Assembly: GCF_005144715.1 (NCBI RefSeq)
Contig: NZ_SWKR01000002.1
Location: 2,564,417-2,628,416 of the forward strand
Origin: Sphingomonas baiyangensis
Lineage (GTDB): Bacteria > Pseudomonadota > Alphaproteobacteria > Sphingomonadales > Sphingomonadaceae
Direction of reading: 5' to 3'
DNA: 64,000 nt
Shown here: positions 49,699 through 56,393 of the stretch, one piece after another
How positions within the stretch are numbered: the stretch's first letter is position 1
Layout of the letters: every line of letters starts with the position of its first letter
Notes under the pieces: generated by a model
The model's input: only the letters and a program-made list of their open reading frames with translations
Database searches by the model: none
What the model was told of the DNA's origin: nothing
Translations under genes and position numbers: made by a program

Positions 49699-50361
49699 AT
49701 GAACCGCGCGGCGATCGTCGAGTTCTTCGCGCGGCTGGCCGAGGCCAATCCGGCGCCCGAGACCGAGCTCGAATATGTCAACGCCTACACATTGCTGGTG
49801 GCGGTGGCGCTTTCGGCGCAGGCGACCGATGTGGGCGTCAACAAGGCGACGCGCGCGCTGTTCGCCGAGGTCGATACGCCCGCAAAGATGGTCGCGCTGG
49901 GCGAAGAGGGGCTGAAGGCGCACATCAAGACGATCGGGCTGTTCAACACCAAGGCGAAGAACGTGATCGCGCTGTCGCAGACGCTGATCGAGCGGCATGG
50001 CGGCGAAGTGCCCGAGGATCGCGCCGCGCTGGAAGCGCTGCCCGGCGTCGGCCGCAAGACCGCCAATGTCGTGCTCAACTGCGCCTTCGGACACGAGACC
50101 TTCGCCGTCGACACGCACATCTTCCGCGTCGGCAACCGCACGGGCCTGGCGCCGGGCAAGACGGTGCTGGCGGTCGAGCAGAAGCTCGAGAAGCGCGTGC
50201 CGCAGCCCTTCCGCCTGCACGCGCATCACTGGCTGATCCTGCACGGCCGCTACATCTGCAAGGCGCGCACGCCCGAATGCTGGCGCTGCCCCGTGGCCGA
50301 TCTGTGCCGCTACCGCCCCAAGACCCCGCCGCCCGCCGAACGCGCGCGCAAGCCCGGCTGA
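49699..50361 (+). CDS. nth: Endonuclease III
   Basis: A 220-residue DNA glycosylase/AP lyase for oxidised pyrimidines. The helix-hairpin-helix [14 protein letters not shown] holds the catalytic Lys, VDTHIFRV the catalytic Asp, and the C-terminus the [4Fe-4S] ligands in the exact C-x6-C-x2-C-x5-C spacing ([17 protein letters not shown]). The ATG at 49699 follows dapB closely, so the two are probably co-transcribed. Confidence 0.96.
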   Translation: MNRAAIVEFFARLAEANPAPETELEYVNAYTLLVAVALSAQATDVGVNKATRALFAEVDTPAKMVALGEEGLKAHIKTIGLFNTKAKNVIALSQTLIERHGGEVPEDRAALEALPGVGRKTANVVLNCAFGHETFAVDTHIFRVGNRTGLAPGKTVLAVEQKLEKRVPQPFRLHAHHWLILHGRYICKARTPECWRCPVADLCRYRPKTPPPAERARKPG

Positions 50362-50405
50362 ACCCACTGGCGCGGCCCGCAATGCTTTGCTAGGCGAACG
50401 CTCAG

Positions 50406-50482
<77 letters not shown>

Positions 50483-50515
50483 GTTTTCAATCACTTAGAA
50501 GTAGCTCGGCTTTGA

Positions 50516-50532
50516 CGTACGCAATTAGTACG
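50516..50532. promoter_or_regulatory. Candidate integrase arm site (left)
   Basis: CGTACGCAATTAGTACG lies 34 bases inside the left att core. A near copy (14 of 17 bases the same) lies just inside the right end upstream of the integrase gene. Paired sites near both ends suggest binding by the integrase or its directionality factor (inference). Confidence 0.45.
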
Positions 50533-50550
50533 GAGGAAAGCTCAAAGCGT

Positions 50551-51075
50551 ATGGACGTGAAATCCCATGCACTCGCGGCGTTCGAGGATGCGCGAATAGC
50601 CATTCGCAACGATGTTGGAGGGATTATAGCCGATCACGCCCAGCGGGGTTTGTTGAGATCGGGAGCGACCTTCAAAAGAGCGATCGCTTCGTACGAAACG
50701 CAAACGGCACTCTTTATGGATGAATGTCTGTCGCGAATCTCTACCCATGTGAATGGGCGCGGAAGGCGCTGGAACGAGTATACCTCACAAGCGCGGATCG
50801 CATTGCAGGTTCACCTGAATGCAGCACGCGCGATACTTCAGCGAGCGATTGAGGTTTCAGGCGTCAGTGACGGTTCGATCGAAAGGGAGATAGGTCGTGC
50901 CAATAAGAAAATACTTCAAAAGTTTGACGACTATGCAAGCGGTTGGACAGCGCCACGGTCAATACCGTGGACAGAGCGTCATAAGTTCTTTTTTTCTTTC
51001 ACGCTGATTGTGATTGGCGCGATAATTTCGAAGGCGATCGAGCTAGTCCACAAATTCTTTTTTCCTTCATATTGA
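50551..51075 (+). CDS. Element cargo protein with C-terminal membrane anchor, unknown function
   Basis: A 174-residue protein, mostly helical and charged, ending in one transmembrane helix (about residues 146-164, FFFSFTLIVIGAIISKAIEL) followed by a basic-aromatic tail. ATG 50551 has GGAGG 14 bases upstream; a TTG at 50512 would add 13 residues but lacks such a site. It lies next to the tRNA, on the strand opposite to the main element operon, and its GC is far below the host average. This is the usual place for satellite cargo, often anti-phage genes, but nothing in the sequence shows the function. Confidence 0.6.
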   Translation: MDVKSHALAAFEDARIAIRNDVGGIIADHAQRGLLRSGATFKRAIASYETQTALFMDECLSRISTHVNGRGRRWNEYTSQARIALQVHLNAARAILQRAIEVSGVSDGSIEREIGRANKKILQKFDDYASGWTAPRSIPWTERHKFFFSFTLIVIGAIISKAIELVHKFFFPSY

Positions 51076-51222
51076 TTTGCGAGATCAGCTTAGCACCTCG
51101 CGATACACGCCCCGATACGCGCGCCGCACTCGATGCTTGGATTGCTCGCCAAGAAGCCGTCAGGAGTCGTCCGGAGGCAATCCGGCTCCCTGATGGCCTC
51201 AGCCCTCGAAAACGCGCTGTAA
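51072..51222 (+). pseudogene. Frameshifted ribbon-helix-helix (CopG/Arc-like) gene remnant
   Basis: The frame starting at 51072 reads DTRPDTRAALDAWIARQEAVRSRPEAIR, the pattern of the short ribbon-helix-helix proteins common in sphingomonads (xLDAWxxRQxxxxSRPEAIRxLxxxxL). Skipping one base at 51186 moves to a frame reading SLMASALENAL then stop, which completes the expected C-terminus. A single-base insertion has therefore probably broken the gene. It starts within the stop of the cargo gene. Confidence 0.45.
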
Positions 51223-51494
51223 GGCCCCTCTACGGGCAAAATCGAGGCGGTTGGACACGGTGCGCAAGACTCTTGTTGCGCCGCTATCCCTTTTTGACTT
51301 AACTGAAAGATGGTTGTCCCCCGAGACGACGAAACCCCAGCGCTGGCAGGCGCCGGGGTTTCTGATCGGGGGCAACTCTCGCGGGATACCAGTCCGGAAC
51401 GCGAGAGCGGGATGAACCCCAGTGTATGGCGGCAACGTCTAACGCTTAGGTTCGTGCCGTCAAGTCCGGTCGTTTGCCAGCTAAGGATGAAGAA
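51223..51494 (+). other. Non-coding stretch with nested hairpins
   Basis: No credible coding frame is visible. GTTGTCCCCCGA (51313-51324) pairs with TCGGGGGCAAC (51366-51376) around an inner hairpin whose arms AAACCCC and GGGGTTT lie at 51332-51338 and 51355-51361. Directly after it CTCTCGCG (51376-51383) pairs with CGCGAGAG (51400-51407). The inner hairpin could terminate transcription of the cargo gene; the whole could also be a structured RNA. Confidence 0.45.
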
Positions 51495-51695
51495 ATGGCA
51501 AACCTTCCGAAGCCGCCTAAGCGGCGTAAGCGATACCCTCTCAGCGATGCAGCGATAGCTGATATTTGGACCCGCATTCGTGCGGGCGAAAAGCAGCATG
51601 ATATCGCGGCGGACTATGGGGGCAATCAGGGCCGCGTGTCGGAGATTAAGACCGGGAAGCGTGGAAATCACGTTACCGGCTTGCCTCCAAGGTAA
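51495..51695 (+). CDS. Small helix-turn-helix protein
   Basis: A 66-residue basic protein. After a Lys/Arg/Pro-rich start (MANLPKPPKRRKRYPL) comes a homeodomain-like helix-turn-helix: SDAAIADIWTRIRAGEKQHDIAADYGGNQGRVSEIKTGK, where DIAADYGGNQGRVSEI is the turn and recognition helix. ATG 51495 has GGATGAAG upstream. It is one of two intact plus-strand genes in the element and may regulate the oppositely oriented operon (inference). Confidence 0.6.
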   Translation: MANLPKPPKRRKRYPLSDAAIADIWTRIRAGEKQHDIAADYGGNQGRVSEIKTGKRGNHVTGLPPR

Positions 51696-51744
51696 CGGCA
51701 GAAGCCGGAACGGGGGTCGTCGGGAAACTGGCGGCCCCTTACCT

Positions 51745-51831
51745 TCAAGCCAAGAGCGATGCGAGCGCCGCGACCATAAGCGCAGTAAGGATCGCGGCCT
51801 CGATCTGGATGGGGTTAGGGCGCTTCACCAC
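51745..51831 (-). CDS. Very small membrane peptide (28 residues)
   Basis: A GTG-GTG start at 51831 leads to a 28-residue peptide with a basic N-terminus (KRPNPIQ) and one hydrophobic helix (AAILTALMVAALASLLA). It overlaps the end of the previous minus-strand gene by 17 bases and is the last reading frame of the element operon. The GTG starts and lack of a clear ribosome-binding site keep confidence low. Confidence 0.3.
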   Translation of the reverse strand: MVKRPNPIQIEAAILTALMVAALASLLA

Positions 51832-52021
51832 CGCACCCTATACGTTCGACCTCGCGGTCGATCAGGCGGAACCCGTAACCGGCAGCAACCCGAGCCGCGA
51901 AGCCCAGTCCATACGAATAGCCGATGCAGTTGTGCGTGCGCTGCATCCCCGGCTGCATCGGCTCGATTGTAACCGTGAACAGGTTGCCCACCGCGCGCTC
52001 TAGAGTGACCGTCCCCATCAT
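51815..52021 (-). CDS. Small protein of the element, unknown function
   Basis: A 68-residue protein that starts in the stop of the tape-measure gene (ATGA overlap; a second ATG follows at once). It has two Cys and a Gly/Tyr/Arg-rich middle (YGLGFAARVAAGYGFRLID). I do not recognise it. The tight coupling to the tape-measure gene suggests a role in particle assembly (inference). Confidence 0.5.
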   Translation of the reverse strand: MMGTVTLERAVGNLFTVTIEPMQPGMQRTHNCIGYSYGLGFAARVAAGYGFRLIDREVERIGCGGEAP

Positions 52022-53838
52022 CGGCCGCGACCGCCCATCGCGCGGCGCTGTGCCTTCATCTGCGCCATCTGCGCGCTTTGGGTGTTCCGGGTCGAAACAT
52101 CGCCCGCGATGGCGGTGACGACCGGGCGGAACAAAGCGCCCTCCTCAACAGCAACCTGCACGATGGTCTGCCGCTGCCGAGCCCCCCCCTTGCCCGGATC
52201 GATATACATGTTTTCGCCGCGCGACACGCGAGCGATGCCGCGCCCGTTCAGCGACAGCACATTGGTATCGACGCCGCCGAACCCGCCAAGCTTCATCGCA
52301 CCGCCATTGGCGAAGCCGGGCAGCGCCACGGCGTCCGCACTGGTGATGCCGTTGCCCTTCGCAAGCAGGCTTTCAGCCGATGGCCCCTTGAGCACGCCCA
52401 GCGCGCCCAACGTATCGAGGATGCCGCCGAACAGCCCACCAATGTCGCCGGCCTTGATGGCGTTGACCATCGACTGAATCGATTGCGTAACCGATCGGGC
52501 GGTGCTCTCGAAGCTGCTCGCAACGTTATCGTTGGCCGCGATCGACGGATCGACCATCACGCCCTGCAAGCGCGCAAAATGATCGCGGATGCCGTCCACC
52601 ATATCGGGCACCCAGCTATTGCCGACAACAGCGATGTAGGCGTCTCGAAATGGCTTCACCATCGCAGCCACGCGCTTTGTCACGCCCGCGACAACGGCGC
52701 CCATCTTGTCGAGCAACCAAGTTTTCACGCCCTCGTACAGCCCACGTACCCAGCCTAGCGCGCGATCGATGTAGGGCTTGATCTGGTCCCAATTCTTGAA
52801 CGCATAGACCGCCGCCCCGACAGCGGTTGCTACCAGCCCGATCGGCCCGAGCATGAACCGGAACGCCACGCCCAATGCCATTGCGCCGACTTTGCCAGGA
52901 CCGAACAACGGCAGCAGCAGCCGCATAGAGCTAACCAAGCCGCCCACGGCGATCAGGGCAGGCCCGAGCGCCGCCGACACGCCAGCGATGGCGATACCCC
53001 ATTTGACCGTTTCGGGGTTCGATTGCGACAAGCGCGCCGCCAGATCGGTGAATTGCTGTACCATCTTCGTCAGGCTGTTCAGCAGCCCGCTACGGACTAG
53101 CGTGATCGTCAGGCCCTGCATCGCCTTGTCCATCTGGCGCTGCGCGTCAGTGTATTCCTTGAAGCGTGCGATATCCTCGGCCGTCATTGGCTGCGCTTGG
53201 CGCCCCAGCTCGGCCAAAGCCTTCCCGTTGTCCTGAAGCAGCGGCAACAGGAGCGTGGCGTCGCTCGCCATCGCTTCCATGTAGAACGTCATCTCGTTGG
53301 CGTTCAGACCGGCCTTTTGCAGCGAAGACACGAACAGTTGCAGCGCGTCGGGGCCGCTCAGATTGCGAAACGCCTCGGCGGTGATGCCAACCTTGGGCGC
53401 CACCTTCTCGAAGAAGTCGGCCATCGGGCCGCCGCCGGTTTGCAGGAAGTCGCCCACCCGGTCGCGCACGTCCTTCAGGATATCGCCGAGCTTGTCCTGT
53501 TCGATGCCTACCGTCTGCGCGGCATAGGCCATGCGCTGGAATTGCTCGGACGATGCGCCGGCCATGTTCGCAAGGCGGGTGATCTCGCTCGCGCTTTGCG
53601 CCATTTCGCGCGCGCTGCCGAGCGCGGCGGTTCCGATCGCGGCAAGCGGCGCGGTCAGGCCGATCGACAGCTTGGCGCCGATCCCCTGCATCGCTTTGCC
53701 GGCCTTCTCCATCGACCGCTGCGCGGCCTTCAGGCGCTTGTCGGTGTCGCCAATGCCCTTTTCAAAAGCGAGGCTATCGAAGCTCAGGATATAGCGCAGA
53801 TGGCCTAGAACTACGCCTGTACCGCCGCCTTTAGCCAT
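52018..53838 (-). CDS. Phage tail tape-measure-like protein
   Basis: A 606-residue protein with the tape-measure layout. The N-terminus (RYILSFDSLAFEKGIGDTDKRLKAAQRSMEKAGKAMQGIGAKLSIGLTAPLAAIG) is the PhageMin_Tail type start. A long helical region follows, then a hydrophobic stretch (GIAIAGVSAALGPALIAVGGLVSSMRLLLPLFG, later MLGPIGLVATAVGAAVYAFKNW) and a Gly-rich C-terminal region (PGFANGGAMKLGGFGG). Tape-measure proteins set siphophage tail length; 606 residues would mean a short to medium tail. It is odd in an element with no other tail gene. An 87-base gap with a perfect hairpin separates it from the protease gene. Confidence 0.78.
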   Translation of the reverse strand: MAKGGGTGVVLGHLRYILSFDSLAFEKGIGDTDKRLKAAQRSMEKAGKAMQGIGAKLSIGLTAPLAAIGTAALGSAREMAQSASEITRLANMAGASSEQFQRMAYAAQTVGIEQDKLGDILKDVRDRVGDFLQTGGGPMADFFEKVAPKVGITAEAFRNLSGPDALQLFVSSLQKAGLNANEMTFYMEAMASDATLLLPLLQDNGKALAELGRQAQPMTAEDIARFKEYTDAQRQMDKAMQGLTITLVRSGLLNSLTKMVQQFTDLAARLSQSNPETVKWGIAIAGVSAALGPALIAVGGLVSSMRLLLPLFGPGKVGAMALGVAFRFMLGPIGLVATAVGAAVYAFKNWDQIKPYIDRALGWVRGLYEGVKTWLLDKMGAVVAGVTKRVAAMVKPFRDAYIAVVGNSWVPDMVDGIRDHFARLQGVMVDPSIAANDNVASSFESTARSVTQSIQSMVNAIKAGDIGGLFGGILDTLGALGVLKGPSAESLLAKGNGITSADAVALPGFANGGAMKLGGFGGVDTNVLSLNGRGIARVSRGENMYIDPGKGGARQRQTIVQVAVEEGALFRPVVTAIAGDVSTRNTQSAQMAQMKAQRRAMGGRGR

Positions 53839-53865
53839 GCCGGCCCCCTATGCCGTGAAGGTTGA

Positions 53866-53908
53866 GGGGAAGCGCGTTTGGATACCCCAACGCGGGCCGC
53901 GCTTCCCC
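53866..53908 (-). terminator. Perfect 11-bp hairpin between protease and tape-measure genes
   Basis: GGGGAAGCGCG (53866-53876) and CGCGCTTCCCC (53898-53908) are exact complements with a 21-base loop. A second small hairpin, GGTCC-N6-GGACC (53911-53926), precedes it at the protease stop. There is no clear T run on the minus strand, so it could be an attenuator or mRNA-processing signal that sets tape-measure dosage rather than a full terminator. Confidence 0.5.
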
Positions 53909-53925
53909 AAGGTCCGTCGTTGGAC

Positions 53926-54705
53926 CTATCTCGTCTCAAGCGCGGAAATGCGCTCGTGAAGCTGGTGCAGGCACTCGTCGGTCGTCTGCGCGACCTGCAC
54001 CAGCGCCTCGGTTGAAAGATGAAAGTCGCGGCTGATACCGTCAGGCGCCGGGGCTGGCGGTTGCTCGGCCCATTTCAGCAGCGCATGGCTAACCGGCTGG
54101 TCGAGCCGCACGACTGGATGCGCTCGCGCAATCGCGCCGGCCGTCCGCTCGACAAGCGCCGTGGATTGATCGCGCCCAATCGTCCGAACTGGATCTGACA
54201 GCCGCACGACACGCACCGGGCGGGGGTTGGCAGCGCGCAGCCTCGCATCGAGCGCCTTCACCTCGGCGATCGTGCAATCCCGGTTCGCCGGCACCGCCAC
54301 GAGACTCAACTCGTGCCATTCCCATTGCAGGAACCGCATACCGCCGTTGTCCATGAACTCGCTCTTGATCGGGCGAAACCCGATGCTGACCGCCGTGCGC
54401 AGCCCCGCGCGGATCATATCCCAAGCGCCGTCAACCAGCTCCTTGACCGGGCCGGGCGTCGTCACCTTGGCAATCTTGGCGCGAAAGCGGATGCCGCCTT
54501 TCGTCGGCTCGGCCTCGACAACCGAACCAACTGCGCTGGTATGGTTGTGGTCAAGCAGCAGCGGCAAGGGCAGCTTGAGCATGGCGCCGAGCGGCTCCAC
54601 GACATCGCCTTGGCGATCGACGCTAGGCGTGGTCGCAAGGCCCGAGATGGTGCGGTCGCCATCATCGGCCTTCGTGATGGTGATGAGCGAATAGGCCCGG
54701 TTCAC
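53926..54705 (-). CDS. HK97-family prohead protease
   Basis: A 259-residue capsid maturation protease (peptidase family U35). The domain opens with the ISGLATTPSVDRQGDVV strand; LLLDHNHTSAVG carries the catalytic His and TAVSIGFRPI the catalytic Ser; the LSLVAVPANRDCTI strand closes it. A C-terminal extension (about residues 165-259) may be a scaffold segment. It starts within the capsid stop (ATGA, 4-base overlap) and is downstream of the capsid gene, the reverse of the usual phage order. Confidence 0.9.
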   Translation of the reverse strand: MNRAYSLITITKADDGDRTISGLATTPSVDRQGDVVEPLGAMLKLPLPLLLDHNHTSAVGSVVEAEPTKGGIRFRAKIAKVTTPGPVKELVDGAWDMIRAGLRTAVSIGFRPIKSEFMDNGGMRFLQWEWHELSLVAVPANRDCTIAEVKALDARLRAANPRPVRVVRLSDPVRTIGRDQSTALVERTAGAIARAHPVVRLDQPVSHALLKWAEQPPAPAPDGISRDFHLSTEALVQVAQTTDECLHQLHERISALETR

Positions 54706-55769
54706 GATGCCGGCTCCTCGCTAGGCGCGATGCCCGAAAGCAGCGCCACCGAACCGGCACGCTCGACGCGCCAATTCTCGCGGATCATCGCGGCGATGGC
54801 GACCGCATTGACCTGCCATAGCGAAACCGTGGTGGTCGCGGTTGGCGTGGTGCTGTCCATCGTCGGGTTGTCGAGCATCTGCACCGTTGTCTGCGAGCTG
54901 GCGCGGATTTCGGCGCCCACGTCATCGGCGGCATAGGCAATGCCGGTCGGGTCGATCAGCGCGAGCTGGTAATTCCCGTCACCGTCGTTCGGCATCGAGC
55001 GCGAAGCGATGGCGGGGATGCCGGCGATTTCACCGCCGCGCGCGCCTACGTTCGGGTAATCGGCGCCCGATAGCTGCACCAGCAACTCGGGCTTGCCCAC
55101 CAGTACCGCGGTTGTCAGATCGCCGCCGAAGCTCGCGACCAGCCGCTCCAAATCGGCCTTGAAGCTGCCGGCTGGGTTCGCTTCAACAGGTGTCAGGCCA
55201 TTCGTGACCGACGACGGCATTTCGTCCGCAACGCCAGCGTTGGCCGGGTCGATGAACGCGGTGTCGCTCGCTTCCATGATCGCACGCACCAGGTCGGCGC
55301 GGATGCTCGCCTCGGCGGCCGGGTCGGCGCTGGTAAGCAATTCTTCCGTGGCGACAGTCATTGCGGCGATGCGCAGCGCCTCGAGCGTGCGCCGCTGAAA
55401 CTGCATCGACGTGAGCGGCATCGCAGCGCCTTCGGGCACCCAAGCGGGCGTGGCGCCGCTCGTGATCGCCAGAACGGGCACGCGCAGCGGAACGCGGCGA
55501 AGGCCCGTCAGCCGGCCGATGATCGACTGTTGCCGCACCAGCCCGAGAAAGTCAGCGGCTACGGCAGCGTATTCGCTGACAAGCTCCTCGCCCCAAGCGT
55601 CGCTGACGGTCGCGCCGCTGGCAACGGTCGCCTTCAGCAGCCGGGCCGGTTGCGATCCTTCGCCCCAGCGCGAAGCCGCATATTCGGCCGTTTCAATCCC
55701 GTTGCCGCGCGTCACCGCCTTGGCGATCGCCATGCGCAGAAACGCCGAACCCTTCATCATTGCCGTCAT
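54702..55769 (-). CDS. HK97-type phage major capsid protein
   Basis: A 355-residue protein with features of the HK97 fold capsid family: WGEELVSEYAAVAADFLGLVRQQSIIGRL, then RVPLRVPVLAITSGATPAWVPEGAAMPLTSMQFQRRTLEALRIAAMTVATEELLTSA (the N-arm/E-loop region) and a P-domain segment leading to SDTAFIDPANAG and GIPAIASRSM. It lacks the long N-terminal delta scaffold domain of HK97 itself. It is the first of the particle genes, after a 92-base gap that may hold a promoter. Confidence 0.88.
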   Translation of the reverse strand: MTAMMKGSAFLRMAIAKAVTRGNGIETAEYAASRWGEGSQPARLLKATVASGATVSDAWGEELVSEYAAVAADFLGLVRQQSIIGRLTGLRRVPLRVPVLAITSGATPAWVPEGAAMPLTSMQFQRRTLEALRIAAMTVATEELLTSADPAAEASIRADLVRAIMEASDTAFIDPANAGVADEMPSSVTNGLTPVEANPAGSFKADLERLVASFGGDLTTAVLVGKPELLVQLSGADYPNVGARGGEIAGIPAIASRSMPNDGDGNYQLALIDPTGIAYAADDVGAEIRASSQTTVQMLDNPTMDSTTPTATTTVSLWQVNAVAIAAMIRENWRVERAGSVALLSGIAPSEEPAS

Positions 55770-55861
55770 GCAACGCCCTCCATCATGGCCAAGCTGTTGC
55801 AGCTTCGGCGCCTTCGCGAAAGGAAGCGTCGGGAACGATCGGGAACTATCGGGCTAAAAAC

Positions 55862-56143
55862 TTAGCTGCGCGCGGTGTAGTCGCTCAAGTCGGACAGGCG
55901 ATAATAGGCTCCGCCGGCTCGCTTCACGCTCGGGATATGCCGATCGGTGCCAACTGTATTGGCCAGCGTCTTTGGCGCGCGGTCAATCAGCTTTGCAGCA
56001 ATGTCGCGACGCACCCGGTCGTCTGGTGTGATCGTCCACCCGTTTTCAATGCACGTCGCGCGCATAGCCTCGACCGACACGCGGGCGCCTTCGTCCGCAT
56101 CGGGAAGCGTGCCAGAGCCGCCGCAATGTGGACAGCAGCGCAT
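55862..56143 (-). CDS. Small protein with N-terminal zinc-ribbon-like motif
   Basis: A 93-residue protein. The N-terminus MRCCPHCGGSG has a C-C-x2-C cluster resembling half a zinc ribbon or a DnaJ-type CxxCxGxG motif. The C-terminus (DIAAKLIDRAPKTLANTVGTD to GGAYYRLSDLSDYT) looks like a MerR/AlpA-type DNA-binding fold. Its ATG shares one base with the preceding stop (TGATG). It may regulate the downstream capsid genes (inference). Confidence 0.6.
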   Translation of the reverse strand: MRCCPHCGGSGTLPDADEGARVSVEAMRATCIENGWTITPDDRVRRDIAAKLIDRAPKTLANTVGTDRHIPSVKRAGGAYYRLSDLSDYTARS

Positions 56144-56307
56144 CAGGCGCGCCGCCTAGCGCACGCGCGCGCGCGTGAACGCGGGCGAAAAACTGTGTTA
56201 GCGTTGAAGATCGATTTCCGCGCCGGTTTCCCGTCCGGCGGTGTTCGGCGCGCGATCCACCCCCCTATGGCGCGGTCCGTGGCGACCGGGGTGCGCGGGT
56301 TGGCCAT
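56143..56307 (-). CDS. Possible small basic protein
   Basis: A 54-residue reading frame from ATG 56307 that ends in a one-base overlap with the next gene. It is Arg/Pro-rich (GWIARRTPPDG, then RPRSRARACARRRA). It fills an otherwise empty 250-base interval between the replication gene and the zinc-ribbon gene, but no good ribosome-binding site is seen. It may simply be non-coding. Confidence 0.3.
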   Translation of the reverse strand: MANPRTPVATDRAIGGWIARRTPPDGKPARKSIFNANTVFRPRSRARACARRRA

Positions 56308-56393
56308 TTGTTGAACTCTCAATTGTGGATGTGTGAAATTCAGTCCCGCGCCGGTTTCCAGTCGCTCGGGCCAGAGGTGCGCCTCGCCCCCCG

